Of a DNA stretch of 64,000 bases, positions 7,601 through 15,374 are shown one piece after another. The first letter of the stretch is position 1. Each line of letters starts with the position of its first letter. Origin of the DNA: RGIG5299 sp045588575 (lineage in GTDB: Bacteria; Bacillota; Clostridia; Oscillospirales; RGIG5299). Below the pieces are notes generated by a model, which did not search any database, had not been told where the DNA came from, and was given only the letters and a program-made list of their open reading frames with translations. The stretch is taken from the NCBI GenBank assembly GCA_045588575.1, contig JAZNEJ010000008.1:248001-312000 (forward strand), written 5' to 3'. The position numbers and the translations under genes are program-made.

Positions 7601-8654
7601 TGAAAGCGGAAAATTAAGCTATGTTGTTTCCACCTCAACCAAGGGAAGAATGCCCGAAAGAGACAGCGTTAAAATTCGTCGCAAGGCAGTTGAAAGAGCA
7701 ATTCCGTGCCTCACATCAATTGACACGGCAAATGCGGTTGCCGCTTGCTTAAAGAGCAAATACAGTCAGCACTCCACCGAGCTCGTTAACATCAACGAGA
7801 TGAGAAAAGAGCGTCAGTGCCTTAACTTCATAAAATATCAAACCGCAGGAAACGACTTTATTTATTTCGATTGCTTTAACCAAAAAATAAACAATCCCGA
7901 AGGCTTGGCGGTAAGACTTTGCGACAGACATTTCGGCATAGGCGGCGACGGTATAGTTTTGATATTCCCCTCCGATAAAGCAGACGCCGAAATGAAAATG
8001 TATAACTTAGACGGCTCCGAGGGCAAAATGAGCGGCAACGCTTTAAGAGGTGTTGCAAGATATCTTTACGACAGCAAGAGAGTAAACAAAACCGAAATGT
8101 TAATCGCCACGGCGGCAGGCGAAAGAAAGGTAACGCTTCATAAAATGTACGATGAGGTTTCCTCGGCGTCGGTTGAAATGGGCAAAGCCGAGCTTAGCCC
8201 CGCAAAAATCCCCGTTCTTTTAGACGATGAAAGAGTAATTGCAAAAACCGTTAAATTCGGCGGCAAGGATTACGATATAACCTGCCTTGCAATAGGAAAT
8301 CCGCACTGCGTAATTTTCACCGATAACGTTATGAACGTTGATATTGAAAAGGTTGGTCCTCTCTTTGAAAACGACCGTCTTTTCCCTGAAAGAGTTAACA
8401 CCGAATTCGTTCAGGTGCTCGATTCCGAAACGCTCAAAATGCGAGTTTGGGAAAGAGGAAGCGGCGAAACGTGGTCTTGCGGCACGGGTGCGGCGGCAGC
8501 TGCGGTTGCAGCCGTTTTAAACGGACACGCCGAAAAAGGAAAAGATATTAAGGTTAAAATTGTTGGCGGCGAAATAACGGTAAATTATACCGATGAGGGA
8601 ATAACTCTTGCAGGAAACTGCGCAAAAATATTCGAAGGCACCGCAATAATATAA
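4608..8654 (+). CDS. carB: Fused carbamoyl-phosphate synthase large subunit and diaminopimelate epimerase-like protein
   Basis: One 1348-aa frame encodes two complete enzymes. Residues 1-1070 are CarB. They comprise two ATP-grasp halves (starting KKTVVIGSGPIVIGQ and KKTVIVFGSGPIRIGQ) and a C-terminal MGS-like allosteric domain (GGVFITVRNSDKHEVYEVA onward). CarB makes carbamoyl phosphate for pyrimidines and arginine. Residues 1072-1348 are a DapF fold starting NFIKYQTAGNDF. The usual DapF pair of active-site Cys is altered. The second is present at 1291 (GETWSCGTGA), but the first is Ser1142 (DGSEGKMSGNALRG where the family has CGN). DapF normally interconverts LL- and meso-diaminopimelate for lysine and peptidoglycan. 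The junction ERQCLNF has no stop codon and no ribosome site before it. CarB identity is certain; activity of the epimerase half is uncertain. Confidence 0.95.
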   Translation: MPINPNIKKTVVIGSGPIVIGQAAEFDYAGAQACRVLKEDGVEVVLINSNPATIMTDEKMAAKVYIEPLTTTVVKRIIEKEKPDSILSTLGGQTGLTLSMQLAKEGFLDKMGVRLLGADPETIDKAEDRQSFKDTLASIGEPFVPSKVVNTLEDGKTFVDNEVGYPVVIRPAFTLGGTGGGICYNEDDMNEICQNGLKLSPITQVLVEKCISGWKEIEFEVIRDRVGNAIVVCSMENIDPVGVHTGDSIVAAPALTLNEKDFNMLKTSAINIVQALKVEGGCNVQFALNPVNSEYAVIEVNPRVSRSSALASKATGYPIARVATKIAIGYTLDEITENTERCKNGIFEPAVDYIVLKFPKWPFDKFVYANKTLGTQMKATGEVMSIGSSFEEALMKAVRGAEIKKSSMNTPAYASWSVDELIAEIKKCTDERIFLVWEALKRGVTHEEIYEITKIDWWFLDKLQGMLDFEREMAESELTDEIYLKAKKLGYPDKVIEEISGKKIKNRKLATYKVVDTCAKEFRVTSPYFYSSFDGEPCEATDFIKNNKTDKKTVIVFGSGPIRIGQGIEFDYASVHCVWALKEAGYDVVIVNNNPETVSTDFDTADRLYFEPLTTEDVESILEVEKPYGVVVAFGGQTAIKLTKFLSERGENILGTPADSIDAAEDRERFDALLERYKICRPAGHTVMTEEEAIKAATQLGYPVLMRPSYVLGGQNMIIAFSEADIKEYMKIILAQNIENPVLIDKYLGGTEIEVDAICDGEDILIPGIMEHIERAGIHSGDSIAVYPAWNVSDKMRERIVDVTKNLALELNTKGLINIQYLIYQGELYVIEVNPRSSRTVPYISKVTKIPMVDLATRAMLGEKIKDMGYGTGLYKVSPYVAIKVPVFSFEKLQNLDTHLGPEMKSTGEVLGIAATMEEALYKGLSAAGYTLKKEGGVFITVRNSDKHEVYEVAKNFYELGFKLYATEGTAKVIRDAGMEVEVVAKIHEGNNNTISLIESGKLSYVVSTSTKGRMPERDSVKIRRKAVERAIPCLTSIDTANAVAACLKSKYSQHSTELVNINEMRKERQCLNFIKYQTAGNDFIYFDCFNQKINNPEGLAVRLCDRHFGIGGDGIVLIFPSDKADAEMKMYNLDGSEGKMSGNALRGVARYLYDSKRVNKTEMLIATAAGERKVTLHKMYDEVSSASVEMGKAELSPAKIPVLLDDERVIAKTVKFGGKDYDITCLAIGNPHCVIFTDNVMNVDIEKVGPLFENDRLFPERVNTEFVQVLDSETLKMRVWERGSGETWSCGTGAAAAAVAAVLNGHAEKGKDIKVKIVGGEITVNYTDEGITLAGNCAKIFEGTAII

Positions 8655-8663
8655 CCGAAATAA

Positions 8664-8702
8664 AAAGGCTCACACGAAATTCGTGTGAGCCTTTATTTTT
8701 TT
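8664..8702. terminator. Bidirectional terminator after carB-dapF
   Basis: AAAGGCTCACACGAA and TTCGTGTGAGCCTTT form a perfect stem with T-rich sequence after it on the plus strand and A-rich sequence before it. It serves carB-dapF and the convergent small membrane protein gene. Confidence 0.9.
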
Positions 8703-8711
8703 AACTCTAAA

Positions 8712-8945
8712 TTAGTCGAGCCACCAGATGTTGCCCTTTAAGATGATGAAGATAAGGTCGATGAGCCAAACGAAAGGTGCGCCTATAACGAGCAAAGCGC
8801 CTGCAATAACGATGCCCACGATGTTTTTCTTCTCAATGCTCTTTAAAAGACGGGTTACGTTCCAAATAACGTCGAGCACCGGAATGCAAAGAATTATTTT
8901 TGCAATAAAGGGGAGGTTATCCATGGTTTCAATAAATTTTCTCAT
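8712..8945 (-). CDS. Small membrane protein, unknown function
   Basis: Protein of 77 aa with two or three hydrophobic segments (LPFIAKIILCIPVLDVIW, IVGIVIAGALLVIGAPFVWL, DLIFIILKGNIWWLD). A GGAG site lies 6 nt before the ATG. I do not recognise a characterised family, though the motif set resembles short conserved membrane proteins seen in Clostridia. The gene is monocistronic, convergent with carB-dapF and divergent from spoVAE. The plus-strand frame across it (8728-8976) is an antisense shadow. Confidence 0.7.
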   Translation of the reverse strand: MRKFIETMDNLPFIAKIILCIPVLDVIWNVTRLLKSIEKKNIVGIVIAGALLVIGAPFVWLIDLIFIILKGNIWWLD

Positions 8946-9061
8946 AATTTTTCTCCGTTTCGTAGATTTATTTTAGAATAGCATAAAACGGCGAATGTGT
9001 CAATATTTTAGCAAAAAAATCGGTATATTTTTGTCTTTGAGGCGCAAAATATGAGCGGAGG

Positions 9062-9436
9062 GTGATTAAAACGGAAATTTTTTTAACTTGTGCAAAAGCT
9101 TTTTTGGTGGGCGGCTTAATTTGTATGCTCTCGCAAATTTTAATAGATAAAACCGCGCTTACTCCCGCAAAAATTCTTGTAATTTTGCTTGGCTTCGGAA
9201 TGCTTTTGGGAGCTTTCGGCATTTACGACTATATAATTGATTTTGCCTCTTCAGGTGCAACCGTGCCCATTTCGGGCTTTGGAAACGTTGTTAGTCAGGG
9301 CGTTATAAAGGCTGTTTCGGAAAAGGGATTTTTGGGAATTTTCACGGGCGGATTAACCGCGGCTTCGGGCGGAATTGCCGCCGCAATAGGCTTTGCTTTT
9401 TTAATGGCTGTTATTTTTAAGGCAAAAAGAAAATAA
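9062..9436 (+). CDS. spoVAE: Stage V sporulation protein AE
   Basis: Protein of up to 124 aa with four predicted hydrophobic segments. It matches SpoVAE closely: AFLVGGLICMLSQILIDKT, then LTPAKILVILLGFG, SSGATVPISGFG, EKGFLGIFTGGLTAASGG and a membrane-spanning end. SpoVA proteins sit in the inner spore membrane and move calcium dipicolinate in during sporulation and out in germination. The usual partners spoVAC and spoVAD are not adjacent. The listed GTG at 9062 directly abuts the GCGGAGG ribosome site (spacing 0), so it is unlikely to be used. The in-frame ACG at 9071 has spacing 9 and gives a family-like N-terminus (EIFLTCAKAF). Confidence 0.9.
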   Translation: MIKTEIFLTCAKAFLVGGLICMLSQILIDKTALTPAKILVILLGFGMLLGAFGIYDYIIDFASSGATVPISGFGNVVSQGVIKAVSEKGFLGIFTGGLTAASGGIAAAIGFAFLMAVIFKAKRK

Positions 9437-9442
9437 CAACTC

Positions 9443-9484
9443 AAAATAAGACGGAAAAAAGTTAAACTCCGTCTTATTTTTTTG
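9443..9484 (+). terminator. Terminator of spoVAE
   Basis: AATAAGACGGA and TCCGTCTTATT form a perfect stem followed by TTTTT. Confidence 0.85.
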
Positions 9485-9493
9485 TAAAAAAGG

Positions 9494-9522
9494 TTGAAAA
9501 AAGCTTATAAAAATGCTATTAT
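9494..9522 (+). promoter_or_regulatory. Promoter of the smc operon
   Basis: TTGAAA, 17-nt spacer and TATTAT. The -10 lies inside a near-palindrome (GCTATTATAATATAATAGC, 9515-9533), which could bind a regulator. This is the only clear promoter I see for the long gene run to 27.1 kb. Confidence 0.65.
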
Positions 9523-9585
9523 AATATAATAGCATAATATTATATAATAGGCTAAATATAAAGAAAAGAGGAAGGACAGTTAAAA

Positions 9586-12500
9586 ATGCGTTTAAATTCG
9601 TTAACCATTCAGGGTTTTAAATCCTTTCCCGATAAAATAAATATAGATTTTACCGATGGCCTTACCGCCATAGTCGGCCCCAACGGAAGCGGAAAAAGTA
9701 ACATTTCCGATTCTATTCGCTGGGTTTTGGGCGAGATGAGCGCCAAGTCGCTTCGAGGCGGCAAAATGGAGGACGTTATCTTTAACGGCACCAAAATAAG
9801 AAAGCCCTACGGCTTTGCAGAGGTATCGCTCACGTTAGATAACTCCGACCGCCACTTTAACTACGACTTCAACGAAATAACCGTTACCAGAAGGTATTTC
9901 CGCTCGGGCGAGAGTGAATATTTCATAAACAGGCAGCAGGTTCGTCTTAAAGATATAAACGAGCTGTTTATGGACACGGGCCTCGGCAAAGACGGCTATT
10001 CGATGATAGGTCAGGGAAAGATAAGCGAAATTCTTTCGTCAAAGAGCGATGACCGCCGTCAAATCTTTGAGGAAGCGGCGGGCATTTCGAAATTCCGCTA
10101 TAAGAAAAACGAAGCCGAGCGAAAACTTGCGGCAGCCGAGGATAATCTTCTTCGCTTAAACGATATAATCACCGAGCTTGAAGCAAGAGTAGGCCCTCTT
10201 AAAGCCGAAAGCGAAAAGGCAAAGAGATATTTAACCCTTTTTGAAGAGCGCAAGGGCTTGGAGGTTAACGTTTGGTTAGACGCTATCGACAGAATGACCG
10301 AAACCGTGAGAATTGCCGAGGAAAAATACCGCATTGCAAAATTAGACCTTGAATCAGCAGAGGCGGCAAGCGAAAAGACCAACGAAACCATTAACGCTCT
10401 TTTTGCCAAAACGGCGGAAATAAACGTTGAAACCGACGAGATTTTACATAAAATCGAAGAGCTTAAAGCAAGACTTTCGGAGGGCGACGGCAGAGCAATT
10501 GAAATTAAGGCAAATTCCGAAAGAAACTTAAACGATATTGAAAGAATTAAAAACGAAATCGGCGGCGGCGACGAAAGAAAGGCCGAGCTTTTAAAAGAGC
10601 GCGACGAGCGTCTTTTGAAGGTTAAGGAAAACGAAGAAAAAATCGCCGCTTTAAAGGCCGAAATGGAAAATCATCTTTTGCAAGACGCTCTTTTCTCACG
10701 TCAAACAGGCGAAAACAGCGAAAAAGCGGAGTTAATTAAAAATAAAATTTCCGAAAATCAGAGCCTTTACACATCGCTCTTGGTTGAGGCGGGAAGCGTT
10801 GGCACCGAAATTTCGGTTGCCGCAAGCGACATTGAGAGAATGAAGCTTCAAGTCAGCACGCAAGAGGCTGAGGTTCTCCGCCGTAAAAAGATAAAGGAAG
10901 ATTTCGAAAGAAAGCTAACGGAGATTGCTTCGAGAAGAGATAGCCTTAAAAACGTTTTAAACGGTTGGGCAATTAAAACCGCAACCAAAGAGTCGGCGGC
11001 AAAAGAAGCAGGTGAAAAACTTAACGCTTTTATCTCGAAGGTAACCGCGCAAAAAGACCGCTTAAATCTTTTAAGCGATATGGAGAAAAATTACGTTGGA
11101 TTCTATAACAGCATAAAAGCAGTTATGGACGCCTCTTCAAAGGGTGCGCTCCGAGGAATTAAAACCACCGTTGCCGAGGCTATTAAAACCGATAACCGTT
11201 ATGCGCTTGCAATGGAAACCCTTTTGGGTAATGCGCTCCAAAACATAATCACCGACAGTGAGGAGTCGGCAAAGGCCGCCGTTGAATATTTAAAAGCAAA
11301 CGATTTGGGCAGAGCCACCTTTCTTCCTCAAACCTCGGTTAGAGGCGGAATGTTAAACGAAGCCGAAATAAAGAATTTCAAGGGATATGTCGGCATTGCG
11401 TCCGACCTTGCAAAATGCGCTCCCGAATATAAAAACGTTATTGAATTTTTGCTTGGCAGAAGCGCCGTAACCGAAACAATCGGCGATGCCATTAAGCTTG
11501 CAAAGGCGTTTAACTACCGTTTCAGAGTGGTAACGCTCGACGGTCAGCTCATAAATGCGGGCGGCTCCATTACCGGCGGCTCATCAATCAAGCGCGTTGG
11601 CGTTTTCACGAGAGCAAACGAAATTGAAGATATTAAGAGCTCGCTTAAAAATGCCGAGGCGGAGGAAGCAAAGCTTAATGAGGCGTTAAAAGCCGCCGAA
11701 TCGGAATATAACGAGCTTAAAGCAAAAAGCGAGGGCGCCGAGGCGGAATTAAGAACCGCAGAGGAAGAATTCATTAAAGCCGAGGCCGATTCCAAACACG
11801 CAAACCTTGTTTTTGAAGCGGCAGAGGAAGCTTTTTCGGCTCTTATGCTTTCGGTTTCTTCCAAGGAAAGCTTCAAGGCGGAGCAGGAAAGAAAGCGTTT
11901 GGATAACGCAAAGCGTGCCGCCGAGTGCGAAGAAATTTCCAAAAAGCTTAACGCCGAACTTTCAACTCTTTTGGGAGAGGGAAGCGATATTGAAGCAAAG
12001 AAAAAAGAGCTTAACGATAAAATTAACGAGGGCAGACTTGAAATATCGGGCGTGTTAAAAGATATTGAAGCCCAAAAAATGATGATTTCCGAAACCGAAA
12101 GCCGCATTTTCGAGCAAGAGAAATTTGCAGGCGAAAAGGAAGAAGAAATAAAGGCAATTTTAGAAAGAGAAGAGCTTTTAAAGAAAGAGCTTTCGGAAAT
12201 AATAAACGGCAAAAAGCTTCTTGAAGACGGAATTGAGGCAGGCCACGAGGAAATAAGACGTCTCAGAGTTGAAAGAGACGAGGCGGAAAAGAAGGCAACC
12301 GAGCTTCGTCAGAAGGAAAAGGCAGATACCGACCTTATTGCCGCATTAAAGGCCGAAACCGCAAAGCTTGAAAACAAGAGCGAAAGCGCAAGAAACGAAT
12401 ACGACGTAATCGTAACGAAAATGTGGGACGAATATGAGCTCACCTTAACCGAGGCGGAATCGCTTCGAAACGCCGAAACCGATTTGGCTTATGCAAACAA

Positions 12501-13152
12501 GAGAATTACCGAAATCAAAAAAGAGGTTAAGTCGCTCGGAAACGTAAACGTTGCGGCAATTGAAGAATATGCCGAGGTAAGCGAGCGTTACGAAACTTTA
12601 AGCACGCAGTATAAAGACGTTACAACCGCAAAAACCGAGCTTGAAAAGATAATAGGAGAACTCACCAAGGAGATGCGTCAAATTTTCGAGGTTCAGTTTG
12701 CCGTTATCAACAAGCATTTCGATGCGGTGTTCAAGGAGCTTTTCGGCGGCGGCGAGGCATCGCTCGTTTTGGAAGAGCCGAACGACGTGTTAAATTCGGG
12801 CATTGATTTCAGAGTTGCCCCTCCCGGAAAGGTTATAAGAAATATGAGCTCGCTTTCGGGCGGTGAGCAAGCGCTCGTTGCCATTGCGCTCTATTTTGCA
12901 ATTTTAAAGGTTCGTCCCGCACCGTTTTGCGTGCTTGACGAAATTGAGGCGGCGCTTGACGACGTTAACGTAGTCCGCTTTGCCGAATATTTAAAAACCG
13001 TAAACGATAAAACTCAGTTTATAGTAATCACTCACCGTCGAGGCACCATGGAGGCTGCCGACGTTCTTTACGGCGTAACGATGCAGGAAAAGGGCGTTTC
13101 GAAGCTTTTGGTTATTAACATTAACGACGTTGAGAAGAAATTTTTAAACTAA
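9586..13152 (+). CDS. smc: Chromosome segregation ATPase SMC
   Basis: Protein of 1188 aa, the normal length for bacterial SMC. It has an N-terminal Walker A (GPNGSGKSN, residues 31-39) and a long coiled coil of Glu/Lys/Ala-rich heptads. A hinge near 500-670 (YVGFYNSIKAVMDASSKG to NAGGSITGGS) is followed by a second coiled coil. The C-terminal head carries the ABC signature LSGGEQALVAIAL and Walker B CVLDEIEAALDD. SMC with ScpAB compacts and resolves sister chromosomes. AGGAAGG precedes the ATG. ftsY follows after 14 nt; the frequent upstream partner rnc is absent, with spoVAE there instead. Confidence 0.98.
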   Translation: MRLNSLTIQGFKSFPDKINIDFTDGLTAIVGPNGSGKSNISDSIRWVLGEMSAKSLRGGKMEDVIFNGTKIRKPYGFAEVSLTLDNSDRHFNYDFNEITVTRRYFRSGESEYFINRQQVRLKDINELFMDTGLGKDGYSMIGQGKISEILSSKSDDRRQIFEEAAGISKFRYKKNEAERKLAAAEDNLLRLNDIITELEARVGPLKAESEKAKRYLTLFEERKGLEVNVWLDAIDRMTETVRIAEEKYRIAKLDLESAEAASEKTNETINALFAKTAEINVETDEILHKIEELKARLSEGDGRAIEIKANSERNLNDIERIKNEIGGGDERKAELLKERDERLLKVKENEEKIAALKAEMENHLLQDALFSRQTGENSEKAELIKNKISENQSLYTSLLVEAGSVGTEISVAASDIERMKLQVSTQEAEVLRRKKIKEDFERKLTEIASRRDSLKNVLNGWAIKTATKESAAKEAGEKLNAFISKVTAQKDRLNLLSDMEKNYVGFYNSIKAVMDASSKGALRGIKTTVAEAIKTDNRYALAMETLLGNALQNIITDSEESAKAAVEYLKANDLGRATFLPQTSVRGGMLNEAEIKNFKGYVGIASDLAKCAPEYKNVIEFLLGRSAVTETIGDAIKLAKAFNYRFRVVTLDGQLINAGGSITGGSSIKRVGVFTRANEIEDIKSSLKNAEAEEAKLNEALKAAESEYNELKAKSEGAEAELRTAEEEFIKAEADSKHANLVFEAAEEAFSALMLSVSSKESFKAEQERKRLDNAKRAAECEEISKKLNAELSTLLGEGSDIEAKKKELNDKINEGRLEISGVLKDIEAQKMMISETESRIFEQEKFAGEKEEEIKAILEREELLKKELSEIINGKKLLEDGIEAGHEEIRRLRVERDEAEKKATELRQKEKADTDLIAALKAETAKLENKSESARNEYDVIVTKMWDEYELTLTEAESLRNAETDLAYANKRITEIKKEVKSLGNVNVAAIEEYAEVSERYETLSTQYKDVTTAKTELEKIIGELTKEMRQIFEVQFAVINKHFDAVFKELFGGGEASLVLEEPNDVLNSGIDFRVAPPGKVIRNMSSLSGGEQALVAIALYFAILKVRPAPFCVLDEIEAALDDVNVVRFAEYLKTVNDKTQFIVITHRRGTMEAADVLYGVTMQEKGVSKLLVININDVEKKFLN

Positions 13153-13166
13153 AAGGGTAAGATTTA

Positions 13167-14057
13167 ATGAGCTTTTTTGAAAAAATAAAAAACGGTCTTT
13201 CAAAAACAACGCAGTCGCTCGGCAGAGCTTTTTCAATAAGCAAGCTAAACGACGAAACGCTTGAAGAGCTTTTGGAAGCGTTAATAATGGCCGATTGCGG
13301 CATTGAAACGGCAGAGGAGATAATTGAACGTCTTAAAGCCGAGGCGAAAGCCAAAAATGCAAAGAGCGAGCAAGAAATTAAAGAAGTGCTTTGCGAAATT
13401 ATTGCATCTGAAATGCAAAGCGGCAGCTTCGACTTTTCAAAAAGTCCTTCGGTTATTTTGGTTGTTGGCGTTAACGGCGCAGGCAAAACCACAACAATCG
13501 GCAAGCTTTCAAATCTTTTAAACAAAGAGGGAAAGAAAGTTATAGTCGGCGCGGCCGACACCTTTCGCGCGGCGGCTGTTGAGCAGCTTGGCGTTTGGTG
13601 TGAAAGAGCGGGCGTTTCAATGATTTCCGAAAAAGAAGGAGCCGACCCCGCATCCGTTGTTTTTAATACGCTCTCGGCGGCAAAAAGCAAAAATGCCGAC
13701 GTAATTATAATAGATACCGCAGGCAGACTCCAAAATAAAAAGAATTTAATGGAAGAGCTTGCCAAAATAAGAAGAGTTATTGCAAGAGAGCTTCCCGATG
13801 CTCCCGTTGAAACGCTTTTGGTAATCGACGGCACAACGGGGCAAAACGGCATCTCGCAGGCAAAGGAATTTACCAAGGCCGCCGAGGTTACCTCGGTTGC
13901 AATAACTAAATTAGACGGCACGGCAAAGGGCGGCGTAACGCTTTCGGTTAAAAAGGAGCTTGGGCTTCCCGTTAAGCTTATAGGCGTTGGCGAGAAAATC
14001 GACGATATGAATTTCTTTAACGCGCTCGATTTTGCCCATGCTCTTATAGGAGAATGA
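13167..14057 (+). CDS. ftsY: Signal recognition particle receptor FtsY
   Basis: Protein of 296 aa comprising the N and G domains only, without the long acidic A domain of enterobacterial FtsY, as is usual in Firmicutes. The GTPase motifs are GVNGAGKTT (about 101-109), DTFRAAAVEQL, DTAGRLQNK and TKLDGTAKGG. FtsY docks SRP-ribosome complexes at the membrane for co-translational insertion. The N-terminal MSFFEKIKNGL is an amphipathic membrane-targeting segment. The stop codon lies just before the rph start. Confidence 0.98.
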   Translation: MSFFEKIKNGLSKTTQSLGRAFSISKLNDETLEELLEALIMADCGIETAEEIIERLKAEAKAKNAKSEQEIKEVLCEIIASEMQSGSFDFSKSPSVILVVGVNGAGKTTTIGKLSNLLNKEGKKVIVGAADTFRAAAVEQLGVWCERAGVSMISEKEGADPASVVFNTLSAAKSKNADVIIIDTAGRLQNKKNLMEELAKIRRVIARELPDAPVETLLVIDGTTGQNGISQAKEFTKAAEVTSVAITKLDGTAKGGVTLSVKKELGLPVKLIGVGEKIDDMNFFNALDFAHALIGE

Positions 14058-14059
14058 AA

Positions 14060-14776
14060 ATGAGAGAAACGAGAAAAGCAAACGAGCTTCGAAAAATTAA
14101 AGTAACGAAAAACTTCATTAAGCAAGATTGCGCTTCGGTTTTGCTCGAATGGGGTAACACCGTGGTTTTGTGTGCGGCAACGGTTGAAGAAAACGTGCCG
14201 CCTCACGTTTTGGGTATGGGCAAAGGCTGGGTTACCGCAGAATATTCAATGCTTCCCGCAGCAACCGCAACCAGAAACAAAAGAGATATTTCAAAATTAA
14301 AGCTTTCACCCCGAAGCACCGAAATTCAGCGCTTAATCGGACGTTCGCTTCGCGCGGCGGTTGATATGGAAAAGCTCGGAGAAAGAAGCATTATTATAGA
14401 CTGCGACGTAATTTCTGCCGACGGCGGCACGAGATGCGCCTCAATTACCGGCGGATTCATTGCGCTTGCGCTTGCCTGCAATAAGCTCTTAAAAGAGGGC
14501 GTTATTTCGGAAAATCCCATAGTAAAGCAAGTTGCGGCGGTTTCCGTGGGCGTTTTGGAAGGCGAAATTCTTTGCGATTTGGAATATGTTGAGGATTCGC
14601 GCGCCGAGGTAGATATGAACGTGGTTATGACCTCCGAGGGCGACTTCGTTGAGCTTCAGGGCACGGGTGAGCACGGCACCTTTAAGGATGAAGAGCTTAA
14701 AAAGCTTATTTCCTCGGCAAAGGGCGGTCTTAAAAAGATTTTTGCAATTCAACAAAAGGTGATTTTAAATGATTGA
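14060..14776 (+). CDS. rph: Ribonuclease PH
   Basis: Protein of 238 aa, a phosphorolytic 3'-5' exoribonuclease that trims tRNA 3' ends and forms a hexameric ring. Motifs are RKANELRKIKVT, GNTVVLCAATVEENVP, GWVTAEYSMLPAAT, IGRSLRAAVD and CDVISADGGTRCASITGG. I chose ATG 14060, which lies 7 nt after AGGAG, over ATG 14054, which lies 1 nt after it. The gene directly follows ftsY and overlaps rdgB by 8 nt, so translation is probably coupled. The rph-rdgB pairing is common in Firmicutes. Confidence 0.96.
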   Translation: MRETRKANELRKIKVTKNFIKQDCASVLLEWGNTVVLCAATVEENVPPHVLGMGKGWVTAEYSMLPAATATRNKRDISKLKLSPRSTEIQRLIGRSLRAAVDMEKLGERSIIIDCDVISADGGTRCASITGGFIALALACNKLLKEGVISENPIVKQVAAVSVGVLEGEILCDLEYVEDSRAEVDMNVVMTSEGDFVELQGTGEHGTFKDEELKKLISSAKGGLKKIFAIQQKVILND

Positions 14777-15374
14777 AATAGTTTTGGCATCCGATAATGC
14801 AAAAAAATTAAAGGAATTAAAGGAAATTTTAGCAGGTGAAGATTATAAGCTCACCACCAAAAGCGAAGAAGGCTTTACCGACGAGGTAGAGGAAACGGGC
14901 ACGACCTTTGAGGAAAACTCTTTAATAAAAGCCATGGCAACGGCAAAGGCAACGGGCAAAATAGCGGTTGCCGACGATTCGGGCTTGGAGGTAGACTGTC
15001 TTGGCGGGGCGCCTGGCGTTTATTCAAGCCGCTACGGAACTCCCGGAATGACCGACGACCAAAAGGTTGATTTTCTTTTGGAAAACATTAAAAAGACGGG
15101 CGAAGAAAAGCCTAGGGCAAGATTCGTTTCGGTTATAACCTGCGTTTACCCCACGGGAGAATATTTTTCCGTGAGAGGCGTTGCCGAAGGAACGATTATT
15201 TTCGAAAAGAAGGGCGAAGGCGGTTTTGGTTACGACCCCGTTTTCGTTGGAGAGGGAATGGATAAAACCTTCTCGGAAATCTCGGCGGAGGAGAAAAACG
15301 CACTCAGCCACAGAGGAAAAGCGTTAAGACTTTTTGCCGAAAAATTTAAGGAAAATCTTAAAAGCAATGGTTAA
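14769..15374 (+). CDS. rdgB: Non-canonical purine NTP pyrophosphatase (RdgB/HAM1)
   Basis: Protein of 201 aa that hydrolyses dITP, XTP and ITP to monophosphates, keeping deaminated purines out of nucleic acids. It shows the family N-terminus LASDNAKKLKELKEIL, the motif ADDSGLEVDCLGGAPGVYSSR, GFGYDPVF and the C-terminal SHRGKALR. It overlaps rph upstream by 8 nt and queH downstream by 8 nt, both in the same ATG-to-stop arrangement, indicating coupled translation. Confidence 0.96.
   Translation: MIEIVLASDNAKKLKELKEILAGEDYKLTTKSEEGFTDEVEETGTTFEENSLIKAMATAKATGKIAVADDSGLEVDCLGGAPGVYSSRYGTPGMTDDQKVDFLLENIKKTGEEKPRARFVSVITCVYPTGEYFSVRGVAEGTIIFEKKGEGGFGYDPVFVGEGMDKTFSEISAEEKNALSHRGKALRLFAEKFKENLKSNG

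Noticed and set aside
7790..7830. Frameshift or missed stop between carB and dapF
   Set aside because: The reading frame is continuous and both halves are intact in the same frame; an error could only be a substituted stop codon, which needs reads to judge, so the fusion is reported as seen.
11544..12212. 222-aa minus-strand Ser-rich frame
   Set aside because: Antisense shadow of the smc coiled coil; Ser/Leu richness reflects reverse-complemented Glu/Lys/Ala codons.
13121..14206. 361-aa minus-strand frame
   Set aside because: Antisense shadow of ftsY with biased Ser/Phe composition, no ribosome site and no domain.
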